Source: Thermoplasmata archaeon (GTDB taxonomy: Archaea; Thermoplasmatota; DTKX01; GCA-020343715). Taken from it: a stretch of DNA of 9,494 nt. Position numbers and translations under genes: made by a program. Shown in pieces: positions 1-6,389 of the stretch (the stretch's first letter is position 1; every line of letters begins with the position of its first letter). A model generated the notes under the pieces. The model was not told where the DNA came from. It did no database searches and saw nothing but the letters and a program-made list of their open reading frames with translations. The DNA lies in assembly GCA_020343715.1 (NCBI GenBank), contig CP070808.1, forward strand, positions 1,827,564-1,837,057, in the 5' to 3' direction.

Positions 1-21
1 GTCGGGGTCGCCCTGGCTTGG

Positions 22-2436
22 CTATGAGAACGGGGAGAGCTCCACCTTCACCTGGAAGGTGGACCAGGGCGGCACGCCGTCCACGTCCAGCGGCACCGTG
101 GGGGCCAGGCCCCGCACGTCCCCGTCGACCCCCCATGGTATGAAGACGTGACCCGGGGCCATGCCGGGGGGCGCTATCCTCACCGGCAGGTCCATGGAAA
201 CGTCTCCCGACGTGACCACGGCCGTAGAGCCCTCCACCAGGCCCAGGTCCGCCGCGTCCTCGGGTCCGATCTCGATGTACGCGGGCTCCAGGTCCACGGG
301 CCTCACAACGTCACCCCCGCGGGGGATGTACTGGAGCCCGTCCCACCAGGTGGTGTCGGCCACCGAGGAGATGGCGGTGAAGGGGAACTCGGGGTCGGGA
401 GGCCTCCTCAGGCCCGGATGCTCCTGGGGAAGGGTCAGCGCCCTCCCCGTGGCGGTGGGGAATCCAGGTCCCCGCCCGTCCTGACCCATGTGCCTCCTGG
501 GACTGCCCCGGGAGGCGGCGGAGAAGGCGTCGGGGACCGGCCACTGCATGCCCCGGGCCTCGGTCAGGTCGGGGCCGAGGGACAGGGCAGATATGTCCGC
601 CGGCGCGCCCGTGGAGGCCATCCGCAGCTCGTCCACGGCGATGGATGGTGAGGAGAGGTCGAACTCAGGACCGGCCACCAGCCGGGAGCCCAGGCCGGCC
701 AGGACCTCCATCTCGGTACGGGTGCCGGACATGGCGGCCATGGACGGGAGGGAGCGGGCCACCTTACGCTCGGAGCTGACGAAGTAGGCCTCCCTCTCGA
801 ACCACGATATCCGGGGGAGCACCAGGTCGGCGTAGACCACGTCGGGGTCCTCCAGGCTCCCGGCGGTTGAGACCACGTAGGCCATCTCCAGGGCCTCCCT
901 GACTAGGTCACCGGCATCGGGTAGCTGGGCGCTCACGGAGCCCCCCATTAGGAGCAGGGCCCTCACCTCGCCGAACCGGGCCCTCTCCAGCATGTCCATC
1001 ACACCGGGTCCCGGGGGAAGCCTCGCCGCATTGGCGGCCAGGTCGGTTCCCCAGGTCTCCACCAGGGCCTCGCTGGGCTCTTCTCCAGCGGGCTGCGCGC
1101 CTGGAAGCGAGATGGGCGATGCGCCCGCCTCCACGGTCCCCCGGCCCCCGGCGTACGCCTGCATTCCGAAGGGGCCTGAACCGGGCCTTCCGGCCTGCCC
1201 AGAGAGCAGGTGGAGGTTGAGGATCGACGACACCGCCGCGCCCCCGTCACCGGCCCCTGCGATGCGGGAGGACCAGATGGTGAGCACGTTTCGGGCCAGG
1301 TTCCACCTGCGGGCCAGGTCCCGGATGGTCTCGCCGTCGATGCCCGTGATGGTGGGCACGTCGAAGCTCTTCAGGAAGCCCGCCGCGTCCCGGTTGCCCA
1401 GTTCCGCAACCCAGTCGCTGGGACCGTCGCAGAGGTCGATCAGCTGCTGGGCATCGACCCTCTCGTTCTCGTCGAACACCGGGCCGTACAGCCTCGAGTA
1501 CTCGGCGTAGGAGGCGGCGTTGAGGGAGTTGTCCAGGGCCCACTGGTCGGGGGCCACGCCCAGCTCGTGGACCAGCACGTGGGCGATGGAGTTCACGAGG
1601 GATACCTCCCCCCCGGCCCTCACGGGCAGGTGGATGCACTCGGTCCTGCTGGCCGTCGCCGTCACCCTCGGGTCGATTACCACCAGGGTCGCGCCCTTCG
1701 ACGTCACCGCCTCCACCACGTGGGCGTACGCCACGGGGTGGGTGGTGGCCAGGTCCTCGCCCACGACCACTATCAGGTCGGCGAGCCCAATGTCGTTGAG
1801 GCAAGTGGGCGATGCCACCTCGCCCAGCTGGTCCATCAGCACCCTGTCGGTGGTCCGCGAGTGGAGGGACTCCACCGTATCGATGGACGACGAGCCCAGG
1901 ACCCCCTTGAACAGCTTGCCCGCCACGTAGGCGTCCTCCAGTGCCAGTCCGCCTCCCAGGATGCAACCCCTGGCCGAGGGGTCGTCCATGCCCACGTCCA
2001 CCAGGACGGACGCCACGGAGTCCAGGGCCTCGTCCCACTCCACGGGCTCGAACTGTTCCAACGTGGGCGGCGTTCCCTTGCCGGAGACCCGCCGGAGCGG
2101 GGTCGCAATACCGGTGGGCCACACCGAGGCCGGGGGCAGCACGCCACGGGTGCATGCCATGCCCGAGGTGGAGGATGACTGGGCATCACCCCGCGGCGGG
2201 AAGGGCTCACCTCCGGACGAGACCGATATCATGCCGCAGCCCACGGAGCAGACGGGGCAGATGGCCACAGACTCGGTGGCCGATGGAGGGGGGTCTACCT
2301 CCAGGGGTGACCGTAGCCCCATCAAGGAGAACGCCGTGGAGCCCATTGCGGCACCGGCCGCGATGACGACGCAGGCCTGGACGAACCGACGCCTGTCGAT
2401 CCCCTCGTCGTTGGTCCCCTGTTCCTTGTCCGCCAT
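22..2436 (-). CDS. Tat-exported molybdopterin oxidoreductase, divergent (FdhF/NapA-like)
   Basis: An 804-residue member of the molybdopterin oxidoreductase (DMSO reductase/formate dehydrogenase alpha) superfamily. A Tat-type motif (D14-RRRFVQ) precedes a hydrophobic stretch (about 21-39), so it probably acts outside the membrane. C60, C63, C67 and C95 form a C-x2-C-x3-C-x27-C motif for a 4Fe-4S cluster; R97 follows where many relatives have Lys. Later blocks fit the fold: ADLIVVVGEDLATTHPV (219-235), an LLSG-x2-GRPGSG block, WFERE-x-YF-x2-SER, and a C-terminal dinucleotide-binding domain (EIGPEDAADLGLVEGS). The stretch aligned with the usual Cys/Sec metal ligand (about 181-205) has no Cys; H192 falls there in an ungapped alignment from memory. 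Substrate is therefore unknown, and activity itself is uncertain. The ATG lies 4 bases after the upstream gene's stop, with a GGGGGT ribosome-binding-like stretch, so the two are probably cotranscribed. Confidence 0.88.
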   Translation of the reverse strand: MADKEQGTNDEGIDRRRFVQACVVIAAGAAMGSTAFSLMGLRSPLEVDPPPSATESVAICPVCSVGCGMISVSSGGEPFPPRGDAQSSSTSGMACTRGVLPPASVWPTGIATPLRRVSGKGTPPTLEQFEPVEWDEALDSVASVLVDVGMDDPSARGCILGGGLALEDAYVAGKLFKGVLGSSSIDTVESLHSRTTDRVLMDQLGEVASPTCLNDIGLADLIVVVGEDLATTHPVAYAHVVEAVTSKGATLVVIDPRVTATASRTECIHLPVRAGGEVSLVNSIAHVLVHELGVAPDQWALDNSLNAASYAEYSRLYGPVFDENERVDAQQLIDLCDGPSDWVAELGNRDAAGFLKSFDVPTITGIDGETIRDLARRWNLARNVLTIWSSRIAGAGDGGAAVSSILNLHLLSGQAGRPGSGPFGMQAYAGGRGTVEAGASPISLPGAQPAGEEPSEALVETWGTDLAANAARLPPGPGVMDMLERARFGEVRALLLMGGSVSAQLPDAGDLVREALEMAYVVSTAGSLEDPDVVYADLVLPRISWFEREAYFVSSERKVARSLPSMAAMSGTRTEMEVLAGLGSRLVAGPEFDLSSPSIAVDELRMASTGAPADISALSLGPDLTEARGMQWPVPDAFSAASRGSPRRHMGQDGRGPGFPTATGRALTLPQEHPGLRRPPDPEFPFTAISSVADTTWWDGLQYIPRGGDVVRPVDLEPAYIEIGPEDAADLGLVEGSTAVVTSGDVSMDLPVRIAPPGMAPGHVFIPWGVDGDVRGLAPTVPLDVDGVPPWSTFQVKVELSPFS

Positions 2437-2440
2437 GCCA

Positions 2441-3424
2441 TCAACCCCCGACGCCCGGCCCTGTCTCGTCGGGCTCGATGCTGGTCAGCTTCGGGACGAA
2501 GGCGGACCTGTACACCGCTATGATCAGCACGAACAGGCCCAGCACCACCGCCAGGTTGACGGCTAGGGCGGTGTCGCTGGCCCCCTCCCAGATGTTCCAC
2601 ACGAGAAGCATGGAGGATGCGAGTTGCACTATGGTAAGGACTGCGATGACGAAGGTGGCGCCGAAGGAGCTGGGGGCCGTCCTCTCCTCCACGGTGTACC
2701 GTCGGCGCGAGCCGATATGGACCACGTGGTGGCGACTGGTCCCCTTGATGATGTAGTAGGCCACCCAGGTCACGATCAGGGTCGCCAGGAACGCGATCGT
2801 CCCCATCCAGTAGGCGGCTATGGGCATCCCCCACTCCGAGGGGCCACCGTCCTCCACCACGGCCTCCGCCTCCCCCGAGCTGAAGGTCCTCATGCTGTTG
2901 TACGCATCCAGCTCGCCCGTCTCCACGCCGTCCCCGTTCACCGAGTTGGCCGAGAGGTGGAACACGGCATCGCCGGTCCCCGCCTTGGGGGCCCTCCACA
3001 CGAGCCGCCACTGCCTAACCGAGTTGCCCGCCTGGGTGTGGGACGCGGACTGGCCGTTGTTGAAGACCTGCACCTGGTCGGACCCCTCCGGTACTGCGAA
3101 GCTGCCGTTGGAACAGCTCACCATGAAGCCCCCCGCGGCCGTCGCCAGCTCGTTCACCGGCGGTCCCCCGGCGACGGATATCACCAGGTCGTACACGTCC
3201 CCTGGCTGGTAGCGGTCGGGGAGTCCCATGAGGTTGAGGGTCACGTCCGGGTCTGGCTCCAGGTTGTGGCAGTGGCATCCGGCCACGTCGGCGTCCTCGA
3301 GGCCCGTCCCTCCGCTCTGCACCGCGGAGCCGATCGGGAACAGGGGGAGGGCGCACGCTGATAAGACAGCTACGACCAGCAGCACAGCGGACCGCTTCCC
3401 GAGGGTAGGTCTCTCCACCGCCAC
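2441..3424 (-). CDS. Membrane-anchored Reeler-like / choice-of-anchor V protein with CHCH motif
   Basis: About 327 residues from the GTG at 3424. Order: a signal-like hydrophobic segment (about 12-31, including a lipobox-like LSAC ending at C24), a Cys-His-Cys-His-Asn motif (50-54), a beta-rich domain with 'GLP-x2-YQPGD-x-Y', a conserved His-Thr (129-130), 'W-x-LVWRAP', and NSVNGDG (160-166). Three predicted membrane helices follow (about 201-226, 254-277, 286-305). The extracellular part resembles Reeler-like 'choice-of-anchor V' domains and is paralogous to the product of 3480-4148. The frame stays open to an ATG at 3532, but that start would overlap the neighbour, place 45 residues before the signal segment and lie upstream of a TATA-like box, so I prefer GTG 3424 (GTG 3418 is also possible). 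It likely anchors, or exchanges electrons or metal with, the molybdoprotein 4 bases downstream; this is inferred from position only. Confidence 0.8.
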   Translation of the reverse strand: MAVERPTLGKRSAVLLVVAVLSACALPLFPIGSAVQSGGTGLEDADVAGCHCHNLEPDPDVTLNLMGLPDRYQPGDVYDLVISVAGGPPVNELATAAGGFMVSCSNGSFAVPEGSDQVQVFNNGQSASHTQAGNSVRQWRLVWRAPKAGTGDAVFHLSANSVNGDGVETGELDAYNSMRTFSSGEAEAVVEDGGPSEWGMPIAAYWMGTIAFLATLIVTWVAYYIIKGTSRHHVVHIGSRRRYTVEERTAPSSFGATFVIAVLTIVQLASSMLLVWNIWEGASDTALAVNLAVVLGLFVLIIAVYRSAFVPKLTSIEPDETGPGVGG

Positions 3425-3464
3425 TTGGGTACCCCAGGCTGTCCCACTTGAGGGTGCTGTGCCA

Positions 3465-3472
3465 CGATAAAC
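3465..3472 (-). promoter_or_regulatory. TATA-like box for the CHCH membrane-protein gene
   Basis: On the minus strand this reads GTTTATCG, an AT-rich island in GC-rich DNA just after the preceding gene's stop. It lies about 40 bases before GTG 3424, leaving a short leader with a GGGGT stretch near the start. It argues that this gene and the molybdoprotein have their own promoter. Confidence 0.4.
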
Positions 3473-3479
3473 CTTGCGA

Positions 3480-4148
3480 CTATCCGCTTCCGCCACGGTC
3501 CACCCTCGGACCCCGGGTGGCGTACCATCCAAGGGCGGCGATCGCCATCACTGCGGCGACCACCATTACGACCCAGAACGGCGACGCGGCCCCCAGCCCT
3601 CCGGGGTCGCCCTCCGCCACCTCCACCTCCAGGCGGCCCCACTGGTCGCCCGGTCCCTGTATGCCGTCGCCGTTGACGGCGTTGACCACCAGGGAGAAGG
3701 TCACGTCACCCCTTCCCTCGCTGGGGGACCTCCACATCACGTGCCAGCTGCTGGCATTGGAGCCCTCCTTCGTGTGGGTGGCCTCTCCCGTGCCAGGATC
3801 CACCCTCGCGAACCGGTCTCCCGCGAGCACCATCAGCTCTCCAGCTGACGCCCTCAGGTTGAAGCCGGCCCGGGCACCGGGCCCCCTGGGGGGACCTCCG
3901 GAGTAGCTGACGTTCAGCTCGTACTCCTCGCCCGCCTCCCAGCTGTCCGGAAGGCCCGACAGTTCGACCTCCACCCCGAACGACTCGGTCTGGTTGTGGC
4001 AGGTGCATCCGCCCCTGGTCTGGCCCAGTATGCCCGCCGAGCGGGGTGCCGCGGGCAACGGGGCCAGGGCGGCGATGACCAGCATGGCCACGAGGACCAG
4101 AGCCATGGTCCTCCTCCTAGGCCGACGGATGGACGCCTGAGGGGACAT
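3480..4148 (-). CDS. Single-anchor Reeler-like / choice-of-anchor V protein with CTCH motif
   Basis: About 222 residues from the ATG at 4148. A basic n-region (RRPRRR) and hydrophobic core form a signal peptide ending near an Ala-rich site, followed by Cys-Thr-Cys-His-Asn (48-52). Domain landmarks are GLPDSWEAGEEY, a conserved His-Thr (125-126), W-x-VMWRSP, NAVNGDG (156-162) and one C-terminal membrane helix (about 190-209) with a basic tail, giving an exported, membrane-anchored topology. It shares nearly every landmark with the next gene, so the pair is a tandem duplication. A TATA-like box about 27 bases upstream points to a leaderless message at 4148. An internal ATG at 4106 has a strong AGGAGGA at 4112-4118 but would lose the basic n-region, and that purine run also encodes Arg codons. 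An ATG at 4256 is rejected because it lies upstream of the promoter. Function unknown; surface metal, redox or adhesion roles are possible. Confidence 0.77.
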   Translation of the reverse strand: MSPQASIRRPRRRTMALVLVAMLVIAALAPLPAAPRSAGILGQTRGGCTCHNQTESFGVEVELSGLPDSWEAGEEYELNVSYSGGPPRGPGARAGFNLRASAGELMVLAGDRFARVDPGTGEATHTKEGSNASSWHVMWRSPSEGRGDVTFSLVVNAVNGDGIQGPGDQWGRLEVEVAEGDPGGLGAASPFWVVMVVAAVMAIAALGWYATRGPRVDRGGSG

Positions 4149-4170
4149 CGGCCGTCCGATGCGCGTTGGC

Positions 4171-4180
4171 GATAATAAAG
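4171..4180 (-). promoter_or_regulatory. TATA-like box for the CTCH protein gene
   Basis: Minus-strand CTTTATTATC, centred about 27 bases before ATG 4148. This is the usual archaeal TATA-to-start distance and suggests a leaderless transcript. Confidence 0.5.
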
Positions 4181-4234
4181 GTTGCCGGAGGGTGGCGCTC
4201 GCGGGGGTAATTCTCAAGGACTGTTGCCAGCGGC

Positions 4235-4246
4235 AAAGCCTTAAGG
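4235..4246 (+). promoter_or_regulatory. BRE/TATA-like element for dphB
   Basis: AAAGCCTTAAGG lies about 40 bases before the GTG start. A start of transcription some 26 bases on would fall just before the ribosome-binding site at 4270-4275. It is the most AT-rich stretch close upstream of the gene. Confidence 0.4.
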
Positions 4247-4269
4247 ACGGTGACACCCTCCCGGCGCCT

Positions 4270-4275
4270 GGAGGT
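4270..4275 (+). promoter_or_regulatory. Shine-Dalgarno site deciding the dphB GTG start
   Basis: GGAGGT ends 7 bases before GTG 4283, a near-perfect match to the 16S 3' end. It supports the non-ATG start. Confidence 0.75.
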
Positions 4276-4282
4276 CTGACCC

Positions 4283-5083
4283 GTGGGCGAGCTGAACTTC
4301 GTAGGACTGGGACTTTACGACGAGACGGACATGTCGCTGGCGGGGCTGGAGGCCGCCAGGTCCGCCGACCAGGTCTTCGCCGAGTTCTACACCTCGAAGT
4401 TGACCGGGGCGACGATCGAGGTCCTGGAGGGCCAAATCGGCAAGTCGATAACCGTCCTGGACAGGGAGTCGGTGGAGACCGAGTCCGAGAAGGTGCTCGA
4501 CGTGGCCGAGCAGGGGAAGGCCGTCATGCTAGTGGTCGGTGACCCCATGGCCGCCACCACCCACATCGACCTGCGGCTCCAGGCCGAGGGCAGGGGGATC
4601 CACACCCGGATATTCCACGGTGCCTCCATCCTCACGGCCGCCTTCACAGAGCTGGGCCTCTCGGTGTACAAGTCAGGGAGGGTCTGCACCCTCCAGTGGC
4701 CCACCGGGACATACTTCCCCTCCTCCCCCTACGAGCAGCTGGCGGAGAACCACGCGTCTGACCTGCACACGCTAGTCCTCATGGACATCAGGTCCGACGA
4801 GGGGCGGTACATGACCGCCGCAGAAGGCTGCCAGCTCCTCCTCAGGTACGAGGACGAGCTGGGTTACGGCGTCACGGGGCCCGATGCCCTGGCGTGCGTA
4901 GTGGCCCGGGCGGGGGCCCCCGACTGCCTCCGAGTGGCGGGGCGGTTGGAGGACCTGGCCAAGATGGAGTTCGGACCGGCGCTGCACAGCATCGTGGTCG
5001 TGAGCAGGCTCCACTTCATGGAGGCCCGTGCCCTCGTGGTGCTGGCGGGCGCCGACCCCAAGCTGGTGGAGAAGGACCTCTAG
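4283..5083 (+). CDS. dphB: Diphthine synthase (SAM-dependent methyltransferase)
   Basis: 266 residues, the usual length for archaeal DphB. The enzyme transfers methyl groups from S-adenosylmethionine onto the modified histidine of elongation factor 2, the second stage of diphthamide synthesis, in the cytoplasm. The sequence begins MGELNFVGLGLYDETDMS, the conserved family opening (tetrapyrrole-methylase fold, SAM-binding side). VVGDPMAATTH (84-94) is the family signature loop. FHGASI (111-116), PYEQLAENHASDLHTLVLMDI, and a C-terminal FGPALHSIVV-x-SRLHFMEA-x-ALV also match. The start is GTG with a strong ribosome-binding site. No diphthamide partner gene (dph2, dph6) is adjacent. The gene converges directly with the next one, the two stop codons abutting. 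Confidence 0.95.
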   Translation: MGELNFVGLGLYDETDMSLAGLEAARSADQVFAEFYTSKLTGATIEVLEGQIGKSITVLDRESVETESEKVLDVAEQGKAVMLVVGDPMAATTHIDLRLQAEGRGIHTRIFHGASILTAAFTELGLSVYKSGRVCTLQWPTGTYFPSSPYEQLAENHASDLHTLVLMDIRSDEGRYMTAAEGCQLLLRYEDELGYGVTGPDALACVVARAGAPDCLRVAGRLEDLAKMEFGPALHSIVVVSRLHFMEARALVVLAGADPKLVEKDL

Positions 5084-5377
5084 CTAGAGCTCCCCTATGG
5101 ACCGGAGCTTGGCCTCAGCTGAGGCATCCTTGTCGTAACGGGCGTCCACCTTGAGGTTGATCGAGATCCGCTGTCCCCCCGCGGCACGGACCGCGTCGTG
5201 GGCGTCCTCCACGGCCCTGAATATGGATGCCAGGTCGGGCGCCTCCAGCACGGTCCCCATGGGGCAGGGCGTCACCTTGAGCCCGGATTCCCGGAGGGAG
5301 GCCACCGCCGCCTTGACGTAGCTGCTCAGGCTGGTCCCCACCCCGAAGGGCGCTATCGATACCTCCGCGACTATCAT
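5084..5377 (-). CDS. MTH1187/UPF0045 family thiamine-binding protein
   Basis: A 97-residue protein covering the whole of this small ferredoxin-like-fold family. It shows the family opening MIVAEVSIAPFGVGTSLSSY, the central PMGTVLEA segment (about 38-45) and a C-terminal ISINLKVDARYDK strand. Characterised relatives form multimers and bind thiamine or related pyrimidines; the cellular role (sensing or carrying) is not settled. I chose ATG 5377, since family members begin with MIVAEVSI and a TATA-like box sits about 28 bases before it. A GTG at 5383 would add two residues. There is no clear Shine-Dalgarno, consistent with a leaderless message. No thiamine synthesis or transport gene is next to it. 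Confidence 0.87.
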   Translation of the reverse strand: MIVAEVSIAPFGVGTSLSSYVKAAVASLRESGLKVTPCPMGTVLEAPDLASIFRAVEDAHDAVRAAGGQRISINLKVDARYDKDASAEAKLRSIGEL

Positions 5378-5399
5378 CGACACTGGAGGGTCGGGGGGG

Positions 5400-5410
5400 A
5401 TGAAAAGGCT
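5400..5410 (-). promoter_or_regulatory. TATA-like box for the thiamine-binding protein gene
   Basis: Minus-strand AGCCTTTTCA is centred about 28 bases before ATG 5377. It lies between this gene and the stop of the coiled-coil gene upstream, so the small gene can be expressed on its own. Confidence 0.4.
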
Positions 5411-5422
5411 TGCGACCCGGCC

Positions 5423-6004
5423 TCAGGTGAACTCGCCCAGGATGATCAAGGCCCGTCTGGAGTACTCCGCGGACTTGGAGTGGTTCCCCGCGTCCTGGAA
5501 GGTGGCGGCCAGGTAGCGCATGCGATCGGCCCGGTCCCACACGTCGTTGCGGTTCCGGCTCTCCAGCTCCCTGTCCAGCCTCTCGAGGAACCGGCGTGAC
5601 TTCTCCTCGGGCTTGAGCCCCGGCTCGTCCAGGAGGTCCAGCATCAGGTCCTCGTCCTGGGCGGCCCGCATCTCCATGGCCTGTCCCCAAAGCCCGGTGC
5701 TGGAGGTACCGCCGTCGGACAGGCTCTCGGCCTCCTTGATGATCTTCCTGCGGGACTCGCGGGTCCGCTCCAGGTCGGCGATGGCCTCCTGGAAGGTGTC
5801 CTCCAGACCGGCGGCCACCTCGTGGAGACCCAGGGACTGGAGCTGCCGCAGCAGGTCCTCGATCCGCTCCTCCTTGACGGCGACCATCTGCTCGCGGCGG
5901 AGGATCTCGCGGATGCGCTGCTCCAGCATCTGCTCTCGCTTGAGGAGCACTGCCTCGCGCTCGTTGAGCTCCATCTCCTTCTCCATGTCGTTTCCGTTTC
6001 CCAC
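5423..6004 (-). CDS. Coiled-coil protein of unknown function
   Basis: 193 residues, not recognised. Residues about 7-57 are a charged Glu/Arg/Leu-rich heptad-like stretch (EREAVLLKREQMLEQRIREI and onward), a likely coiled coil. A second helical, acidic/basic region runs about 62-150 with a Gly/Ser linker at about 98-104. The last 40 residues (WDRADRMRYLAATFQDAGNH, then a YSRRAL helix) look like a single TPR-type helical hairpin. No signal peptide or membrane segment is seen, so it is probably cytoplasmic and may assemble through its coiled coil. The start is GTG at 6004 with GGTGA a few bases upstream; ATG 5986 is an alternative. It is transcribed divergently from the AbrB-like/methyltransferase operon, which may or may not be meaningful. 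Confidence 0.72.
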   Translation of the reverse strand: MGNGNDMEKEMELNEREAVLLKREQMLEQRIREILRREQMVAVKEERIEDLLRQLQSLGLHEVAAGLEDTFQEAIADLERTRESRRKIIKEAESLSDGGTSSTGLWGQAMEMRAAQDEDLMLDLLDEPGLKPEEKSRRFLERLDRELESRNRNDVWDRADRMRYLAATFQDAGNHSKSAEYSRRALIILGEFT

Positions 6005-6051
6005 GGCAGTTCACCGGCTGGCTAGGGCTATCTAACCATTCCTGGGCGGCC

Positions 6052-6066
6052 GATAATACCCTTTCG
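6052..6066 (-). promoter_or_regulatory. BRE/TATA-like element for the coiled-coil protein gene
   Basis: Minus-strand CGAAAGGGTATTATC, a purine-rich BRE-like stretch followed by an AT-rich box, about 50 bases before GTG 6004. It predicts a leader of about 25 bases. Confidence 0.42.
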
Positions 6067-6091
6067 CACGGATTCTCATCACTGGGAACCG

Positions 6092-6116
6092 CTGGGTCGA
6101 CCCTGGCCAGACCCAG
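6092..6116. repeat. GC-rich inverted repeat (possible hairpin or operator)
   Basis: Arms CTGGGTC (6092-6098) and GACCCAG (6110-6116) pair perfectly over 7 bases across an 11-base loop. GGGTCGACCC (6094-6103) inside it is itself a perfect 10-base palindrome. It has no T-run, so it is not an obvious terminator. Confidence 0.45.
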
Positions 6117-6166
6117 ATGGCCCCGATAATTGGTCTCGATATCTGAGTTTCAGCGACTGGAATTTA

Positions 6167-6194
6167 GGTAAATAAGTAGATAAAATTTTTTACC
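6167..6194. promoter_or_regulatory. AT-rich inverted repeat enclosing a TATA-like box (candidate operator)
   Basis: Arms GGTAAATAA (6167-6175) and TTTTTTACC (6186-6194) match at 8 of 9 positions as an inverted repeat. Between them lies GTAGATAAAA, a TATA-like box centred about 27 bases before ATG 6208. A dimeric repressor bound here would block promoter recognition; the small DNA-binding protein encoded just downstream is the natural candidate (inference). Confidence 0.5.
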
Positions 6195-6207
6195 AATCGA
6201 ACGGCCG

Positions 6208-6384
6208 ATGACCAGGGGCCATCTGACGAGGCTGGCCAAGGCCACCTCCAAGTCCGAATCGCTCCGGACCACCGTCCCGGCGGGCGTGGTGCGGGACCTG
6301 GACCTCAATCTCGGGGACAGGCTCAGGTGGGTGATCCACGCCCAGGAGGACGGCACCCTGGTCGCACGGGTGAAGAAGGAGTAG
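6208..6384 (+). CDS. Small AbrB/MazE-like DNA-binding protein
   Basis: A 58-residue protein, first gene of a two-gene operon. The core SESLRTTVPAGVVRDLDLNL (16-35) followed by GDRLRWVI fits the swapped-hairpin AbrB/SpoVT/MazE fold: a short strand, the T-(V/I)-P turn, a helix, then the L-x-GD-x-L-x-W strand. The last residues (DGTLVARVKKE) match the closing strand of that fold. Such proteins bind DNA as dimers and often repress their own promoter. The start is ATG 6208, about 27 bases after a TATA-like box, so the message may be leaderless. The stop (6382-6384) is 5 bases before the methyltransferase ATG. Unlike a MazE antitoxin, it is not followed by a toxin gene. It may control the methyltransferase or be a general transcription factor. 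Confidence 0.8.
   Translation: MTRGHLTRLAKATSKSESLRTTVPAGVVRDLDLNLGDRLRWVIHAQEDGTLVARVKKE
6377..6382 (+). promoter_or_regulatory. Shine-Dalgarno site deciding the methyltransferase start
   Basis: AAGGAG ends 7 bases before ATG 6390 and lies inside the last codons of the AbrB-like gene. It favours ATG 6390 over GTG 6384, and over a longer in-frame ATG at 6327 that lies inside the upstream gene. Confidence 0.6.
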
Positions 6385-6389
6385 TGAAC

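Larger units (their letters stand above)
6005..6207. promoter_or_regulatory. Divergent intergenic region with palindromes and two promoters
   Basis: This is the longest non-coding stretch, 203 bases. It holds a TATA-like box for the leftward coiled-coil gene, a GC-rich inverted repeat (6092-6116), a small CTGA/TCAG repeat (6143-6153), and an AT-rich inverted repeat around the TATA box of the rightward operon (6167-6194). I see no gene or tRNA in it. Confidence 0.55.

Noticed and set aside
4..14. GGGGTCGCCCT at the left edge repeated near 3602
   Set aside because: A short GC-rich string; one copy is within coding sequence, and no longer flanking match supports a real repeat.
1860..1870. Selenocysteine at the molybdoprotein active site
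   Set aside because: The frame reads through without an in-frame TGA, and the local residues are Leu-His-Ser.
1210..2178. A 322-codon plus-strand open frame antisense to the molybdoprotein
   Set aside because: Composition is skewed to Gly, His, Arg and Val with no domain. The opposite strand encodes a clear protein family over the whole stretch.
3265..3285. Possible c-type haem attachment site (C-x2-C-H) in the anchored proteins
   Set aside because: The motif is C-x-C-H, one residue too short for the standard haem c motif, so I do not call these cytochromes. An atypical metal or haem site is left as a finding.
3360..3430. Lipoprotein assignment from the LSAC sequence at residue 21-24 of the CHCH membrane protein
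   Set aside because: The match to a lipobox is minimal and the hydrophobic stretch continues past the Cys. The protein already has three C-terminal membrane helices.
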